From assembly GCA_031285105.1 (NCBI GenBank), contig JAITWV010000358.1, positions 1-5,622 of the forward strand: a DNA stretch of 5,622 nucleotides, given 5' to 3'. Below, in pieces: positions 5,576-5,622 of the stretch (position 1 is its first letter; each line of letters begins with the position of its first letter). This stretch comes from Streptococcaceae bacterium. GTDB taxonomy: Bacteria; Bacillota; Bacilli; Lactobacillales; Streptococcaceae. The translations under genes were made by a program, and so were the position numbers. Under the pieces are notes generated by a model, which searched no databases, was not told the DNA's origin, and saw only the letters and a program-made list of their open reading frames with translations.

Positions 5576-5622
5576 GCATAAAAAATCAATATACCTAATT
5601 TTTAATACCTCTAAATCGTGTT

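Noticed and set aside
1..5622. CRISPR array, tRNA, rRNA, transposase or lanthipeptide synthetase
   Set aside because: No regularly spaced repeats, cloverleaf or rRNA-like stretches, or such protein motifs were seen on either strand.

Overview
The window is AT-rich and shows strong AAGGAGG-type ribosome binding sites, TTG and GTG starts and tightly packed genes. This points to a low-GC Gram-positive bacterium (Bacillota). Nothing in the sequence fixes the genus.

Layout. Positions 1-66 hold the last 21 codons of a short Cys-containing peptide ending in WCAGC...CG, the likely RiPP precursor (ribosomally made, post-translationally modified peptide). Its start lies outside the window. A non-coding gap of about 130 bases with a small hairpin follows. 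Then comes a same-strand operon of five genes: a radical SAM/SPASM peptide maturase (199-1506), a membrane M50 zinc protease with an N-terminal winged-helix-like domain (1549-2733), an ABC ATPase (2787-3698), and two six-helix ABC permeases (3712-4404 and 4401-5102). An inverted repeat begins on the last base of the final stop codon.

How the genes fit together (inference). The maturase would install radical-chemistry crosslinks on the Cys-rich core, the M50 protease would cut off the leader at the membrane, and the ATPase plus two permeases would export the product or protect the producer. The gene order matches the B. subtilis yydFGHIJ epipeptide operon. The core Cys spacing (CxGC, then a lone Cys) recalls the sporulation killing factor SkfA. 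The transporter looks like the LanFEG self-immunity type, because its ATPase has Glu where most ABC proteins have the Q-loop Gln. I do not recognise the combination as a named, characterised RiPP.

The last 520 bases (5103-5622) hold no confident gene. They contain three stem-loops, several ribosome-binding-like sequences without proper reading frames, and, at 5440-5575, a possible decayed small-hydrophobic-peptide (type I toxin-like) cassette with a candidate antisense promoter. That last part is speculative.
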